64,000 bases of DNA, taken from positions 1-64,000 of the forward strand of contig NZ_JAXCLW010000007.1 in the NCBI RefSeq assembly GCF_034044715.1. Reading direction: 5' to 3'. How positions within the stretch are numbered: position 1 is the stretch's first letter; each line of letters begins with the position of its first letter. Position numbers and translations under genes: made by a program. A model generated the notes under the pieces. It searched no databases, was not told the DNA's origin, and was given only the letters and a program-made list of their open reading frames with translations. Positions 16,632 through 25,238 of this stretch are shown here, one piece after another. Source of the stretch: Dongia_B soli (GTDB lineage Bacteria > Pseudomonadota > Alphaproteobacteria > Dongiales > Dongiaceae).

Positions 16632-17345
16632 TCACGCATGCCCCAGATAAGCCTTCTGTACGTCCGGCGAGATCTTCAGCTCAGCGGCCGTGCCCTGCAG
16701 CACCACCGTGCCACCGCTGACGACATAGCCGCGATCGGCAATATCCAGCGCCTGGTGCACGTTTTGCTCGACCAGAAGGATGGTCAGGCCCATATCCCGC
16801 AGACGCCCGATCAAATCAAAGATCAGTTCCACCACCTGGGGCGCCAGGCCCAGCGAGGGCTCATCGAGCAAGAGCAAGCGAGGTTTCGACATCAACGAAC
16901 GGGCAATAGCCAGCTGCTGTTGCTCGCCTCCGGAGAGCGTACCTGCGAGCTGGTTCTTGCGGCTGGCCAGGATCGGGAAAAGCTCCATCATCTGGTCCCA
17001 TTGCCGGGACACCTCCTCGGCGCTGGATCGCGTTGCAGCGCCGATCTTCAGATTCTCTTCGACGGTCAGTGGCGCAAAAATGTGCCTTCCTTCCGGCGTC
17101 AAGGTCAGGCCGCGACGAACGATGCGTTCAGTGCTCTGCCCGGCGATGTTTTGACCGTCAAAACATATGCTTCCGTGGTGCACCGGCAGCAAGCCCACGA
17201 TGGCCTGCAGGCTCGTGGACTTGCCTGCACCATTGGCCCCGAGCACGGTGACGATCTCGCCAGCCTCGACGGTCAAGCTGAGGTCGCGCACGGCCTTGAT
17301 CGGACCGTAGTTGACGGCGAGACGGTCGAGTTCCAGCAAGGGCAT
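16632..17345 (-). CDS. livF: Branched-chain amino-acid-type ABC ATPase, LivF
   Basis: This 237-residue ATPase has Walker A GANGAGKST, signature LSGGEQQQLAIARSL, Walker B LLLLDEPSLGLAP and the LivF-type C-terminus ending near SPDVQKAYLGHA. It is one of two ATPase subunits of the importer; the other is the C-terminal half of the LivMG fusion. It sits 14 bp after the binding-protein gene and 6 bp before livH in the same unit. Confidence 0.92.
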   Translation of the reverse strand: MPLLELDRLAVNYGPIKAVRDLSLTVEAGEIVTVLGANGAGKSTSLQAIVGLLPVHHGSICFDGQNIAGQSTERIVRRGLTLTPEGRHIFAPLTVEENLKIGAATRSSAEEVSRQWDQMMELFPILASRKNQLAGTLSGGEQQQLAIARSLMSKPRLLLLDEPSLGLAPQVVELIFDLIGRLRDMGLTILLVEQNVHQALDIADRGYVVSGGTVVLQGTAAELKISPDVQKAYLGHA

Positions 17346-17359
17346 GATGCCACCTGTCT

Positions 17360-18520
17360 TCAGAGCTTCGCCGGCGGGATCAAGGCGGGGTCGGGGGCTT
17401 CCTGGCGCACGAACTCGCGTTGACCCTTGGCGATCTTGATCAGGGCCACCTGGCGGATCGGAATGCCGGCTGTGCCCTTGTAGGTGATAGTACTGGTCGC
17501 CCCCTGCACATTCTCGAGCTCACTCACGGCCTTCCAGATTGCAGCGCGATCCGTCGAACCGGCCTTCAGCTCGGCTGCTTCCAGGACCTTGATCAGGTCA
17601 TAGCCGATGGCGGCGTAAATGGTGTCCGGGTCGCTGCCGTACTTTTCCTTGTACTTCTTGTTGAAGGCTTCCAGCGGACTGCCGGGCGCCGCGTAGCCAG
17701 CGGTGGAGAACACCACACCCTCGGCGACATCGCCGAGCGCGAACGTGGTCGGAGAATCGATCCCGTCCGATCCGATAACCGGGATCATCACGCCGGCGGC
17801 CCGGAGCTGCTTGATGAAAGCCGGAAAATCCGGCTCGTAGGCGGCCGTCATGATAACGTCAGGCGCCGGGTTCAGCGATTTGATCTTGGTGACCTGGGCG
17901 CCGAAATCCTGCTGGCCCATGCTGAAATTATCCTCAGCGATCACCTTGCCGCCCAGCTTTTCGAAGACTGTCTTGAAGTAGTTGGGCAGCTGCGTATACG
18001 CGCTATCCGGCGAGATCAGAATGTAGGCGGTCTTGTAGCCGGTATCGATCGCGTACTTCGCCGAGACGGTCGCTTGCACATTGTCGGCGGGGAAGTTCAT
18101 GAACATGTGATCACCGACCGCCAGCGGCAGGTTCGGCGAAGAGGCGCAGGTCGAGAAGGCGGTGACGCCAGCCTGCTGCGCAGTCTGGCCTGCACCGATA
18201 GAGGGATCGGCGTCGCATGGCGTCACCAATACGTTGACACCGTCATCGATCAACTCTTGAGCGGCGATCGCGGTCTGAGACGGGTCGGAACGCGAATCTT
18301 TCAGCTTCAGCGTGATCTTGGTCTTGCCACCGATGCCGCCGGCGGCGTTGATCTCGTCGATTGCAAGCTGCATTCCCTTTTGTGCGGGGACATCACCATA
18401 GGCGAAGCTTCCGGTGAGGCCGATCGCGCCACCGATCACCAGATCGTCGGCGTTAGCAACTCCAATCGTGGCCGCGAGTCCCAGGAACCCGGCGACGGCA
18501 ATCATCATACTGGACTTCAT
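17360..18520 (-). CDS. Periplasmic binding protein of Liv-type importer
   Basis: This 386-residue type I periplasmic binding protein (LivK family) has a signal peptide ending at GVANA near residue 24 and the family pattern VIGGAIGLTGSFAYGDVPAQ. The motif that captures the amino-acid backbone appears as TPCDADPSIG with a downstream FSTCASSPN. The gene overlaps the LivMG stop by 4 bp (ATGA), so it is translationally coupled. It would select the substrate for the whole island; the ligand cannot be read from sequence. Confidence 0.9.
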   Translation of the reverse strand: MKSSMMIAVAGFLGLAATIGVANADDLVIGGAIGLTGSFAYGDVPAQKGMQLAIDEINAAGGIGGKTKITLKLKDSRSDPSQTAIAAQELIDDGVNVLVTPCDADPSIGAGQTAQQAGVTAFSTCASSPNLPLAVGDHMFMNFPADNVQATVSAKYAIDTGYKTAYILISPDSAYTQLPNYFKTVFEKLGGKVIAEDNFSMGQQDFGAQVTKIKSLNPAPDVIMTAAYEPDFPAFIKQLRAAGVMIPVIGSDGIDSPTTFALGDVAEGVVFSTAGYAAPGSPLEAFNKKYKEKYGSDPDTIYAAIGYDLIKVLEAAELKAGSTDRAAIWKAVSELENVQGATSTITYKGTAGIPIRQVALIKIAKGQREFVRQEAPDPALIPPAKL

Positions 18521-20325
18521 ACCGCTTTCCTCCCTATCTCGGTGTTCTTGTTGTCCTTGGCCCCGCGTTGTTTGCGGAGGCCGATATAAGCTTCAATCAC
18601 CTTTGGATCGTTCTGCACTTCGGAAGGCGTGCCAGTCGCAATCATTTGCCCCTTGTTCAGGACCACGACGCGATCGCAGAGACGCATAACCAGCTCGAGA
18701 TGATGCTCGACCAAGAGAAGGCCGAGTCCGTATTTGTCGCGAATTTGACGCAACAAGCCCATGAGAGCCTGGGTCTCCGCAGAATTCATGCCGGCTGCCG
18801 GCTCATCGAGCATTAGGTATTGTGGACGCAACGCCAAAGCCCGGGCGATCTCCACCCGTCGCTGTTCGCCATAAGCCAGGGCACCAGCCCTGCGGTCAGC
18901 TAGATGCTCGACGCTCAGCTCCGCCAGCGCCGCCAGCGCTTCGGCTCGTATATCGCTTCCGCTCTTGGCGCTCGCTGCGACCGCCACCTCGATGTTTTCT
19001 AACACTGTAAGATTCTTAAAGAGCCGGATGTTCTGAAAGCTCCGGCCGATTCCGCGACGCGCGATCTTGTCGGCCGATAATCCCTGCACTGCCGAGCCGT
19101 TGATCTTCACTTCACCGCTCGAGGGAGGCACCGCTCCGGATATTGCATTCAACGTGGTCGTCTTGCCGGAGCCATTCGGGCCGATCAAGCCGACGATCTC
19201 GCCAGCGGATAATTCAAAGCTGACCCGGTCCAACGCAACTAGACCGGCAAATTTTTTTGAGACGCCGACGACCTCGAGCTTACCAGCGGTGGACCTCAAC
19301 GCCTCCGACCGGGCAACACCGACCAAGGATCTACCGCGGCGCACCAACCAGTCATCGACTTCAAGGAAACCGAGCAGGCCGCCCGGTCGACCATACATGA
19401 CGATGAGGATGCCCACGCCCAAGGCGAGCTGCGTCAAACCAAACACTTGGGGAAAGCCCAGGCTCGGCAGCAAGGGGCCCTCCTCGATGCGACGTGCAAT
19501 CTCCATAATAATTGTGACAACCGCCGTGCCAGCAACCGCGCCAGAAACTGATCCGATTCCGCCAATGATGAGCATGGCGATGATGCTGAATGTATCGACG
19601 AAGAAGAACTTCTTCGGGCTGAACGCGCCGAGGAAATGCGCGAGCATGGCGCCGGCGACAGCCATCAACATGGCGCTCACCACCCAGGCAATCAGCCGTC
19701 GCTGAGCGATGTTCACCCCCATCGCTCGTGCGGCCAGCTCATCCTCCCTCGCCGCACGGAGTTCGAGCCCGACCGGCAGATCGCGGAACAGCCGCGCAAC
19801 GAAGATCGCGACAGCCACCCAAATGGCCAGCGAGGGGAGGGTGGTCAGCCGTTGCACCCCATAGAATGTCTGGCTGCCGCGGGTGAAATCCGTGGCACCA
19901 TTCAAGACGCTATGGACGATCACCAGAAAAGCGAGAGTGGTGATGGAAGCTGCGGACCCGCTGAGGCGGGACAGCGGAATGCCGACCACGAAGGCGAAGA
20001 CGCCCACGATCAGCATGCTTACGATAGCCGCCTCATTGAGGCCCATATGCGCAGCGGCAAGAAAGCCCGGCAAATTTGGCAGTACGGTCGCCTTCAATGA
20101 TGGAGGCATCGTGAGAATGGCGGAGAGATAGGCGCCGACACCCATAAATCCGAGGTGGCCAAAACTAGTGATGCCGGAATTGCCGGAATAGAGCCCGTTG
20201 GCGACGACAGCGATTAAATTGATCAGGAAGATGATGACGATCCGCTGTTCGGCGGGGCCAAGGAGGGTGCCTGCGATGAGCGCGATTAGCGCGATCGGGA
20301 CGATGAGCGCTCCAGCTCCGATCAT
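18517..20325 (-). CDS. LivM-LivG fusion: permease and ATPase in one chain
   Basis: The N-terminal part, about 330 residues, is a LivM permease (GNSGITSFGHLGFMGVGAYL). The C-terminal part, about 250 residues, is a LivG ATPase with Walker A GPNGSGKTT, signature-region ALAYGEQRRVEIARAL and Walker B LMLDEPAAGMN. Fusion of these two subunits is known in some Alphaproteobacteria. The start is uncertain: the frame is open to a TTG at 20415, the first ATG is 20325, and a strong GGGAGGG near 20382 has no standard start codon at normal distance. The gene diverges from the RpiR regulator. Confidence 0.85.
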   Translation of the reverse strand: MIGAGALIVPIALIALIAGTLLGPAEQRIVIIFLINLIAVVANGLYSGNSGITSFGHLGFMGVGAYLSAILTMPPSLKATVLPNLPGFLAAAHMGLNEAAIVSMLIVGVFAFVVGIPLSRLSGSAASITTLAFLVIVHSVLNGATDFTRGSQTFYGVQRLTTLPSLAIWVAVAIFVARLFRDLPVGLELRAAREDELAARAMGVNIAQRRLIAWVVSAMLMAVAGAMLAHFLGAFSPKKFFFVDTFSIIAMLIIGGIGSVSGAVAGTAVVTIIMEIARRIEEGPLLPSLGFPQVFGLTQLALGVGILIVMYGRPGGLLGFLEVDDWLVRRGRSLVGVARSEALRSTAGKLEVVGVSKKFAGLVALDRVSFELSAGEIVGLIGPNGSGKTTTLNAISGAVPPSSGEVKINGSAVQGLSADKIARRGIGRSFQNIRLFKNLTVLENIEVAVAASAKSGSDIRAEALAALAELSVEHLADRRAGALAYGEQRRVEIARALALRPQYLMLDEPAAGMNSAETQALMGLLRQIRDKYGLGLLLVEHHLELVMRLCDRVVVLNKGQMIATGTPSEVQNDPKVIEAYIGLRKQRGAKDNKNTEIGRKAV

Positions 20326-20484
20326 GGCTGGTCGGGTTCGCGACGGCAGCAGGATTTCCCTGATTCTGTTAATTGAAGCCCTCCCTGAGCAGGCTTTTCC
20401 TTGGCCGTCAATCAAGTCGGCCGCGATATAGTAGATGTTTCAGTATTGAAGTCAACGTCGCAATCTGTAGTATCTATTAGCTTG

Positions 20485-21426
20485 ATGGAGGCGAAAACGA
20501 AGAACCCGATTTCACATCCCGCGGCGATCGAACCGCACATCCGTGCTCTTCTGCCTAGCCTTACGCCCAGTGAGAAGCGCGTCGCGCGCGCGATCCTCGC
20601 CGCCTATCCAATTGCTGCACTTGGCACGATCGCCGAACTATCCGAGCGTGCGGGCGCCAGTGCGCCTACTATCCTGCGCCTGACGACAAAGCTCGGCTTT
20701 GAAGGCTATTCTCATTTCCAGAAGGTCGTTCAGGAAGAAATCCAGCAGAAGATGCAGTCGCCGCTCTCATTGCTGGAGAGCGCTCCACGCATGCCGCCGG
20801 CGCGACGTGGATTCCTCGGCGGCTTCTTCGATGATCTCGTCGAGGCACTGCAGAAGACGAATTCGCTATTGCAGCCGAGCGTGCTGGACGAAGCGATCGA
20901 CCTTCTGGCCGATCCTTCTCGCAAGGTTTATGCGATTGGCGGCCGCAGCAGCCATGTGCTCGCCAAGTACCTCGTGTTTCATCTGCACCTGCTGCGGCCG
21001 CAGGTTCAGGAAATCGCCAACAGCTCCGTCCCAGTCTACCATCAAGCGGCGGATCTGGGGCGCGGTGCCCTCGTGGTTGCCTTCGATTTCCGGCGCTACG
21101 AGCGTCAGACCATTGAGTTTTGTCAACACGCCGCCAAGCGCGGCGCGAAGCTGATCCTGATGACAGATCCTTGGTTGTCACCGATCGCCGAGCTCGCACA
21201 GATTGTGCTGCCCGTGGAGGTGGACGTGCCGTCCCCATTTGACAGCAGTATCGTAGCGATGGCGGTGGTCGAAGCCTGCCTGGCTGGCGCTCTCGCGAGA
21301 CTGGACGATACGGCGCGCGCGCGTATGGCGAAGCTGGACGAGCTTACCGGCAGGGATAAGGTCATAGGTGCCGAGACGGTAGGCGGCGGCACCCGACCGA
21401 AACCATCAAAACAGGGGGCGACATAG
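20485..21426 (+). CDS. RpiR/MurR-family transcriptional regulator
   Basis: The N-terminal helix-turn-helix domain (SEKRVARAILAAYP, then SERAGASAPTILRLTTKLGF) is followed by a SIS domain that binds phosphosugars or related ligands (VYAIGGRSSHVLAKYLVFHL). The length of about 313 residues is slightly more than usual because of a charged C-terminal tail. I chose the ATG at 20485; an earlier frame would overlap the opposite livM gene. It lies between the importer operon and the GS-like gene and most likely represses or activates both on sensing the imported compound or its product. Confidence 0.85.
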   Translation: MEAKTKNPISHPAAIEPHIRALLPSLTPSEKRVARAILAAYPIAALGTIAELSERAGASAPTILRLTTKLGFEGYSHFQKVVQEEIQQKMQSPLSLLESAPRMPPARRGFLGGFFDDLVEALQKTNSLLQPSVLDEAIDLLADPSRKVYAIGGRSSHVLAKYLVFHLHLLRPQVQEIANSSVPVYHQAADLGRGALVVAFDFRRYERQTIEFCQHAAKRGAKLILMTDPWLSPIAELAQIVLPVEVDVPSPFDSSIVAMAVVEACLAGALARLDDTARARMAKLDELTGRDKVIGAETVGGGTRPKPSKQGAT

Positions 21427-22758
21427 GTGAGCGAGCAAGGAAGCGGCAGGGAAACCGATCTCGCCATTTTTCTAACGAACGATCTCTCAGGAATCAGCCG
21501 CGGTCGCGCTTTCCCACTGCGCGATCTCGCTGATCGCCGCAGTTCAGGTGTAGGCTGGGTGCCCGCTAATCTTGCCATAACGCCATTCGGCTCCATCGGC
21601 CCTAACTCCTTCGGCCCGGTCGGCGATCTGCGGCTGGTGCCAGATCTCGATGATGACGGATTCCGGATGCCGGGAGTGAACGGCGAGCCAGACCTGCTTG
21701 GTTTTCTTTGCAATATCGTGGAAACCGACGGGACACCGTGGGAAGGCTGTAGCCGGGGCTTCGCGAAGCGCGCGCTTGCCGATCTCGAACGTGAGTTCGG
21801 CTTCACAATAAAGGCATCCTTCGAGCACGAGTTTTTTCTGACCAATGCTGTCCTCGCCAAAGGCGCGTTCACCTTGGCCGATTTCCGGGCCGTGCAAGGC
21901 TTTCTGGGTGCCGTGATCGCAGCCATGATTGGTGCCGGACTGGAACCGGAGAACATCCTGCGGGAATACGGCCCTCAGCAATTCGAAGTCACAATGAAAC
22001 CTGCCCAGGGATTAGGCGCGGCGAACCGCGCGGTCATCTTACGAGACCTCGTCCGCGACCTGGCGCGCCAATTCTCGGTGAACGCCTGTTTCTCCCCGAT
22101 CCTGGATCCCACTTCGAGCGGCAGTGGTGTGCACGTCCATTTCAGCCTCGTCGACCAATCGGGGAAATCGGTGACCGCCGATCCCGCGAGTGCCGGCGGC
22201 GTCAGTGCGCGAGCCAAGAGCTTTGTTGCGGGTGTCCTCCGACACATGCCGGCTTTGTGCGCTCTCACAGCACCCAGCATGATCTCATATGCGCGGCTGA
22301 CGCCGCACCGGTGGAGTGCAGGCTTCAACTGTTTTGGCTACCGCAACCGGGAGGCCGGCATTCGGATATGCCCAGTGAACGATTCGCCAGGCAAGAGCAC
22401 GTCGGAACAAACCCATTTCGAATTCCGCGCCGCCGATGCGACGGCTAGTCCTTACATGGTTTTGGGAGCCCTGGTTCGGGCCGGGCTCGAAGGATTGCGT
22501 AACAATCTCCTCGCCCCACCTATAGTGGAGGGCGATCCAGCAGATCTTGGGAATGAGGACTTGAAGCGCCTCAACATCCGCCGGCTGCCGACCTCACTCG
22601 AGGAGGCGATGGCGGAACTCAATGCTGATACGACCGTCAAATCCTGGCTGCTGCCGAGGATGCAGGATGGTTATTTCGCGCTGAAAGCAGCAGAAATGAA
22701 GCAAGTCGGTGCGCTCGAGGACAAGGACCGTTACGAGCTCTATGCACGATACTACTGA
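21427..22758 (+). CDS. Glutamine-synthetase-family ligase
   Basis: This 443-residue protein belongs to the GlnA superfamily, in the branch of gamma-glutamylpolyamine/amine ligases rather than housekeeping GlnA. Recognisable parts are FEHEFFLTNAVL, the ATP/glutamate region SGSGVHVHFSL (usually NGSGMHVH), ISYARLTPHRWSAG and HFEFRAADATASPY. The family joins glutamate to ammonia or an amine at the cost of ATP. The GTG start follows the rpiR stop by a few bases, so the two are coupled. In this island it could make or consume a gamma-glutamyl intermediate of the imported compound. Confidence 0.82.
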   Translation: MSEQGSGRETDLAIFLTNDLSGISRGRAFPLRDLADRRSSGVGWVPANLAITPFGSIGPNSFGPVGDLRLVPDLDDDGFRMPGVNGEPDLLGFLCNIVETDGTPWEGCSRGFAKRALADLEREFGFTIKASFEHEFFLTNAVLAKGAFTLADFRAVQGFLGAVIAAMIGAGLEPENILREYGPQQFEVTMKPAQGLGAANRAVILRDLVRDLARQFSVNACFSPILDPTSSGSGVHVHFSLVDQSGKSVTADPASAGGVSARAKSFVAGVLRHMPALCALTAPSMISYARLTPHRWSAGFNCFGYRNREAGIRICPVNDSPGKSTSEQTHFEFRAADATASPYMVLGALVRAGLEGLRNNLLAPPIVEGDPADLGNEDLKRLNIRRLPTSLEEAMAELNADTTVKSWLLPRMQDGYFALKAAEMKQVGALEDKDRYELYARYY

Positions 22759-22961
22759 CGCCAATCGTGGGCGCGTTCATTGCGATGGATCAGCGCGGGC
22801 TGGCGCCGCGCGGCCTATGATATGGCCTACGTTACCAAGGGACTCAGGTCACCATTGCATAGTCTTGTACTCATTCGTATCCCTGATTCCTGGTTTGTTC
22901 GATCGTCGGTTTGGCCATGAATGGCGCGCGTTTCTCGTCGATTCAGTATTTCCAGCAAACT

Positions 22962-22994
22962 CGAGCCGTTATTACGGCAAATCGAGCCGTTATT
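22962..22994. terminator. Nested hairpin with direct repeat between GS-like gene and bfr
   Basis: CGAGCCGTTATT occurs at 22962-22973 and 22983-22994, flanking ACGGC at 22975-22979. The ACGGC can pair with either GCCGT copy, giving two alternative hairpins; the downstream one is followed by TATTTT on the plus strand. It lies between the convergent ends of the GS-like gene and bfr and may end transcription from the left. Confidence 0.4.
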
Positions 22995-23010
22995 TTGACT
23001 CCGATCACAC

Positions 23011-23490
23011 TTATGATTCCGGCGGATCCATCTGCGACTGCAGGTAATTCTGCAGGCCGACCTTGTCGATCAGTTCCAGATTGGTCTCCAGCCAATCGAC
23101 ATGCTCTTCTTCGGATTCGAGGATATCTTCAAGCAGTTCGCGGGAGATATAGTCTTGCACCTGTTCGCAATAGGCGATGCCGCTGCGCAGATCAGGCATT
23201 GCCTGCATTTCAAGCTTCAGATCGCACTCCAACATTTCCTTCACGTTCTCGCCGATCAACAATTTGCCGAGATCCTGCAGGTTCGGCACACCTTCCAGAA
23301 ACAGGATGCGCTCGATCAGCTTGTCCGCATGCTTCATCTCGTCGATGGATTCTTCATATTCATGCTTCGCCATCTTGCCGAAGCCCCAATGCTTCAGCAT
23401 GCGGTAGTGCAGGAAATACTGGTTGATCGCCGTCAGCTCGTTCTTAAGGACCTTGTTGAGGATCGCGATGACTTTCTTGTCGCCCTTCAT
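23011..23490 (-). CDS. bfr: Bacterioferritin
   Basis: This 159-residue protein stores iron as a ferric mineral inside a 24-subunit shell. All ligands match the E. coli numbering if the start is ATG 23490: Glu18, Glu51, His54, Glu94, Glu127 and His130 form the di-iron site and Met52 (SIDEMKHAD) holds the inter-subunit heme. An upstream ATG eight codons earlier would break this agreement. The gene diverges from an imelysin gene across a Fur-box-like site, which fits iron control of both. Confidence 0.95.
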   Translation of the reverse strand: MKGDKKVIAILNKVLKNELTAINQYFLHYRMLKHWGFGKMAKHEYEESIDEMKHADKLIERILFLEGVPNLQDLGKLLIGENVKEMLECDLKLEMQAMPDLRSGIAYCEQVQDYISRELLEDILESEEEHVDWLETNLELIDKVGLQNYLQSQMDPPES

Positions 23491-23672
23491 GACGGTACTC
23501 CGAATTGTTTGCATTGACGGCGAAGTGCCTCCGGAGCAGAGCGCCGCCGGAGGACAGGGTCCGCACTCTACTGCAACTTGAGCTTAAATAAAAGAAAACC
23601 GCCCAGCAGGCGGGGTTTTGCCGCTGGCAGTTGAGGCCCGATGACTGCGTCGATCCCGCAGTTCCCCATCAT

Positions 23673-23695
23673 GATAATGCGAATGAGTTGCAATG
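23673..23695. promoter_or_regulatory. Fur-box-like site
   Basis: The sequence GATAATGCGAATGAGTTGCA followed by ATG resembles alphaproteobacterial Fur/iron boxes: one perfect GATAAT hexamer, then GCGAAT, with a partial inverted repeat TGCGAA/TTGCAA. It lies in the gap between bfr and the imelysin operon, where iron control is expected. A GC-rich hairpin at about 23595-23619 with A and T flanks lies between it and bfr. Confidence 0.45.
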
Positions 23696-23812
23696 TCCGG
23701 CCGACTAGGCTAATCATCGCTTGGCCGGCCGCCGAGTTGGACCGTGGATCCGATCGTGAGGCGGCAAGTGGTGGGGATATCCGTCAATGCACAGCTTTCG
23801 CAGAATAGGGAA

Positions 23813-25111
23813 ATGATGTTGAAGAGCAGTTTATTCGGTGCGGCCGCCTTGCTGTTGGCAAGCACGGCCATCGTGGCGCCAGCTATGATGACCCCGGCGC
23901 AGGCGGCGGCACCCAAGGCCAAGGCAGTGTTGGCGCATTACGCCGATCTGGCTTACGCCACGTATGATGACAGCGTCACCACGGCGAAGGCGCTGGACAA
24001 GGCCGTCGATGCCTTGTTGGCCGATCCGACCGACAAGACCTTGGCGGCGGCCCGCGATGCCTGGAAAGCGGCGCGTCCGTCCTACCAGCAGAGCGAAGCC
24101 TATCGTTTCGGCAATCCCGAAGTGGATGAGTTGGAAGGCACCGTCAATGCCTGGCCGCTCGACGAAGGCCTGATCGATTACGTCGCTGACAGCTATGGCG
24201 ACAGTTCGGATTCAAATCCGCTCTACCGTGCCAATGTCATCGCGAACAAGGAAATCCAGATCGGCAAGGACAAGGTCGATGCCAGCGTCATCGACAAGAA
24301 GCTGATCCAATCGCTGCAGGAAGCCGGCGGCGTCGAATCCAATGTCGCGATCGGTTATCATGCCATCGAATTCCTGCTCTGGGGCCAGGATCTGAACGGT
24401 ACCGGCCCAGGTGCCGGCAATCGACCGGCGACGGACTACGATCAGAAGAACTGCACGAACGGCAATTGCGATCGCCGCGCCGCCTATCTGAAGGCTGCGA
24501 CCGATCTGCTGATCGATGATCTGACGGCGATGCGCGATCTCTGGGGCAAGGAAGGCGCCGCCCGCAAGCGTCTCCTCGGCGGCAATGAGAAGGAAGGTTT
24601 GGCGGTCATCCTTACCGGCCTTGGCAGCCTCTCTTATGGCGAATTGGGTGGTGAGCGCACGAAGCTCGGCCTGATGCTGCATGATCCGGAAGAGGAGCAT
24701 GATTGCTTCAGCGACAATACCTACAATTCGCATTTCTACGACCAGCAGGGCATGGTCAATGTCTATACCGGCACCTATACGCGGGCGGATGGCAGCGTCA
24801 TGAAGGGGCCCAGCCTGCATGACTACGCCAAGGCGACGGCGGCGAAGGCCGATGCCCGCCTGATGGAAGATATGAAAGCGACGACCGCTGCCATGACGAC
24901 GATGAAACAGACGGGCGACAGCGGCAAGATGGCCTACGACCAGATGATCGGTCCCGACAACCCCGAAGGTAATAAGATCGTCCAGGATGTGGTCGATACG
25001 CTGGTGGCGCAAACCCATGGTGTCGAAGGCGTGGTCTCGGCGCTCGGCTTGAAGATCAAGGTCGAAGGCTCGGACAGCTTGGACAATCCTTCTGCCGTCA
25101 GCACTGAGTAA
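23813..25111 (+). CDS. Imelysin-family (M75) periplasmic iron-regulated protein
   Basis: This protein of about 432 residues has a signal peptide ending at TPAQA and the imelysin/IrpA/EfeO-like helical bundle. The characteristic GxHxxE motif is present (GYHAIEFLLWG). Other family signatures are SYQQSEAYRFGNP and WPLDEGLIDY. Imelysins are periplasmic or outer-membrane proteins linked to iron or heme uptake; most do not show peptidase activity. The start is ATG 23813 or 23816, after AGGGA. It heads a five-gene unit with a multicopper oxidase, a di-heme protein, another imelysin and DUF1513. Confidence 0.88.
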   Translation: MMLKSSLFGAAALLLASTAIVAPAMMTPAQAAAPKAKAVLAHYADLAYATYDDSVTTAKALDKAVDALLADPTDKTLAAARDAWKAARPSYQQSEAYRFGNPEVDELEGTVNAWPLDEGLIDYVADSYGDSSDSNPLYRANVIANKEIQIGKDKVDASVIDKKLIQSLQEAGGVESNVAIGYHAIEFLLWGQDLNGTGPGAGNRPATDYDQKNCTNGNCDRRAAYLKAATDLLIDDLTAMRDLWGKEGAARKRLLGGNEKEGLAVILTGLGSLSYGELGGERTKLGLMLHDPEEEHDCFSDNTYNSHFYDQQGMVNVYTGTYTRADGSVMKGPSLHDYAKATAAKADARLMEDMKATTAAMTTMKQTGDSGKMAYDQMIGPDNPEGNKIVQDVVDTLVAQTHGVEGVVSALGLKIKVEGSDSLDNPSAVSTE

Positions 25112-25238
25112 GCAGTGCCGCGTAAGCAGCGCCGCGGCGCTGCGCGAAGCGGTTCGATCGGGGCCGATCGGGGCAAATTGCTCCCGCCTGGCCCCTCAGC
25201 CGTTCTAATGATCGCTTCTTTAAGGTATTGATTGCCGC

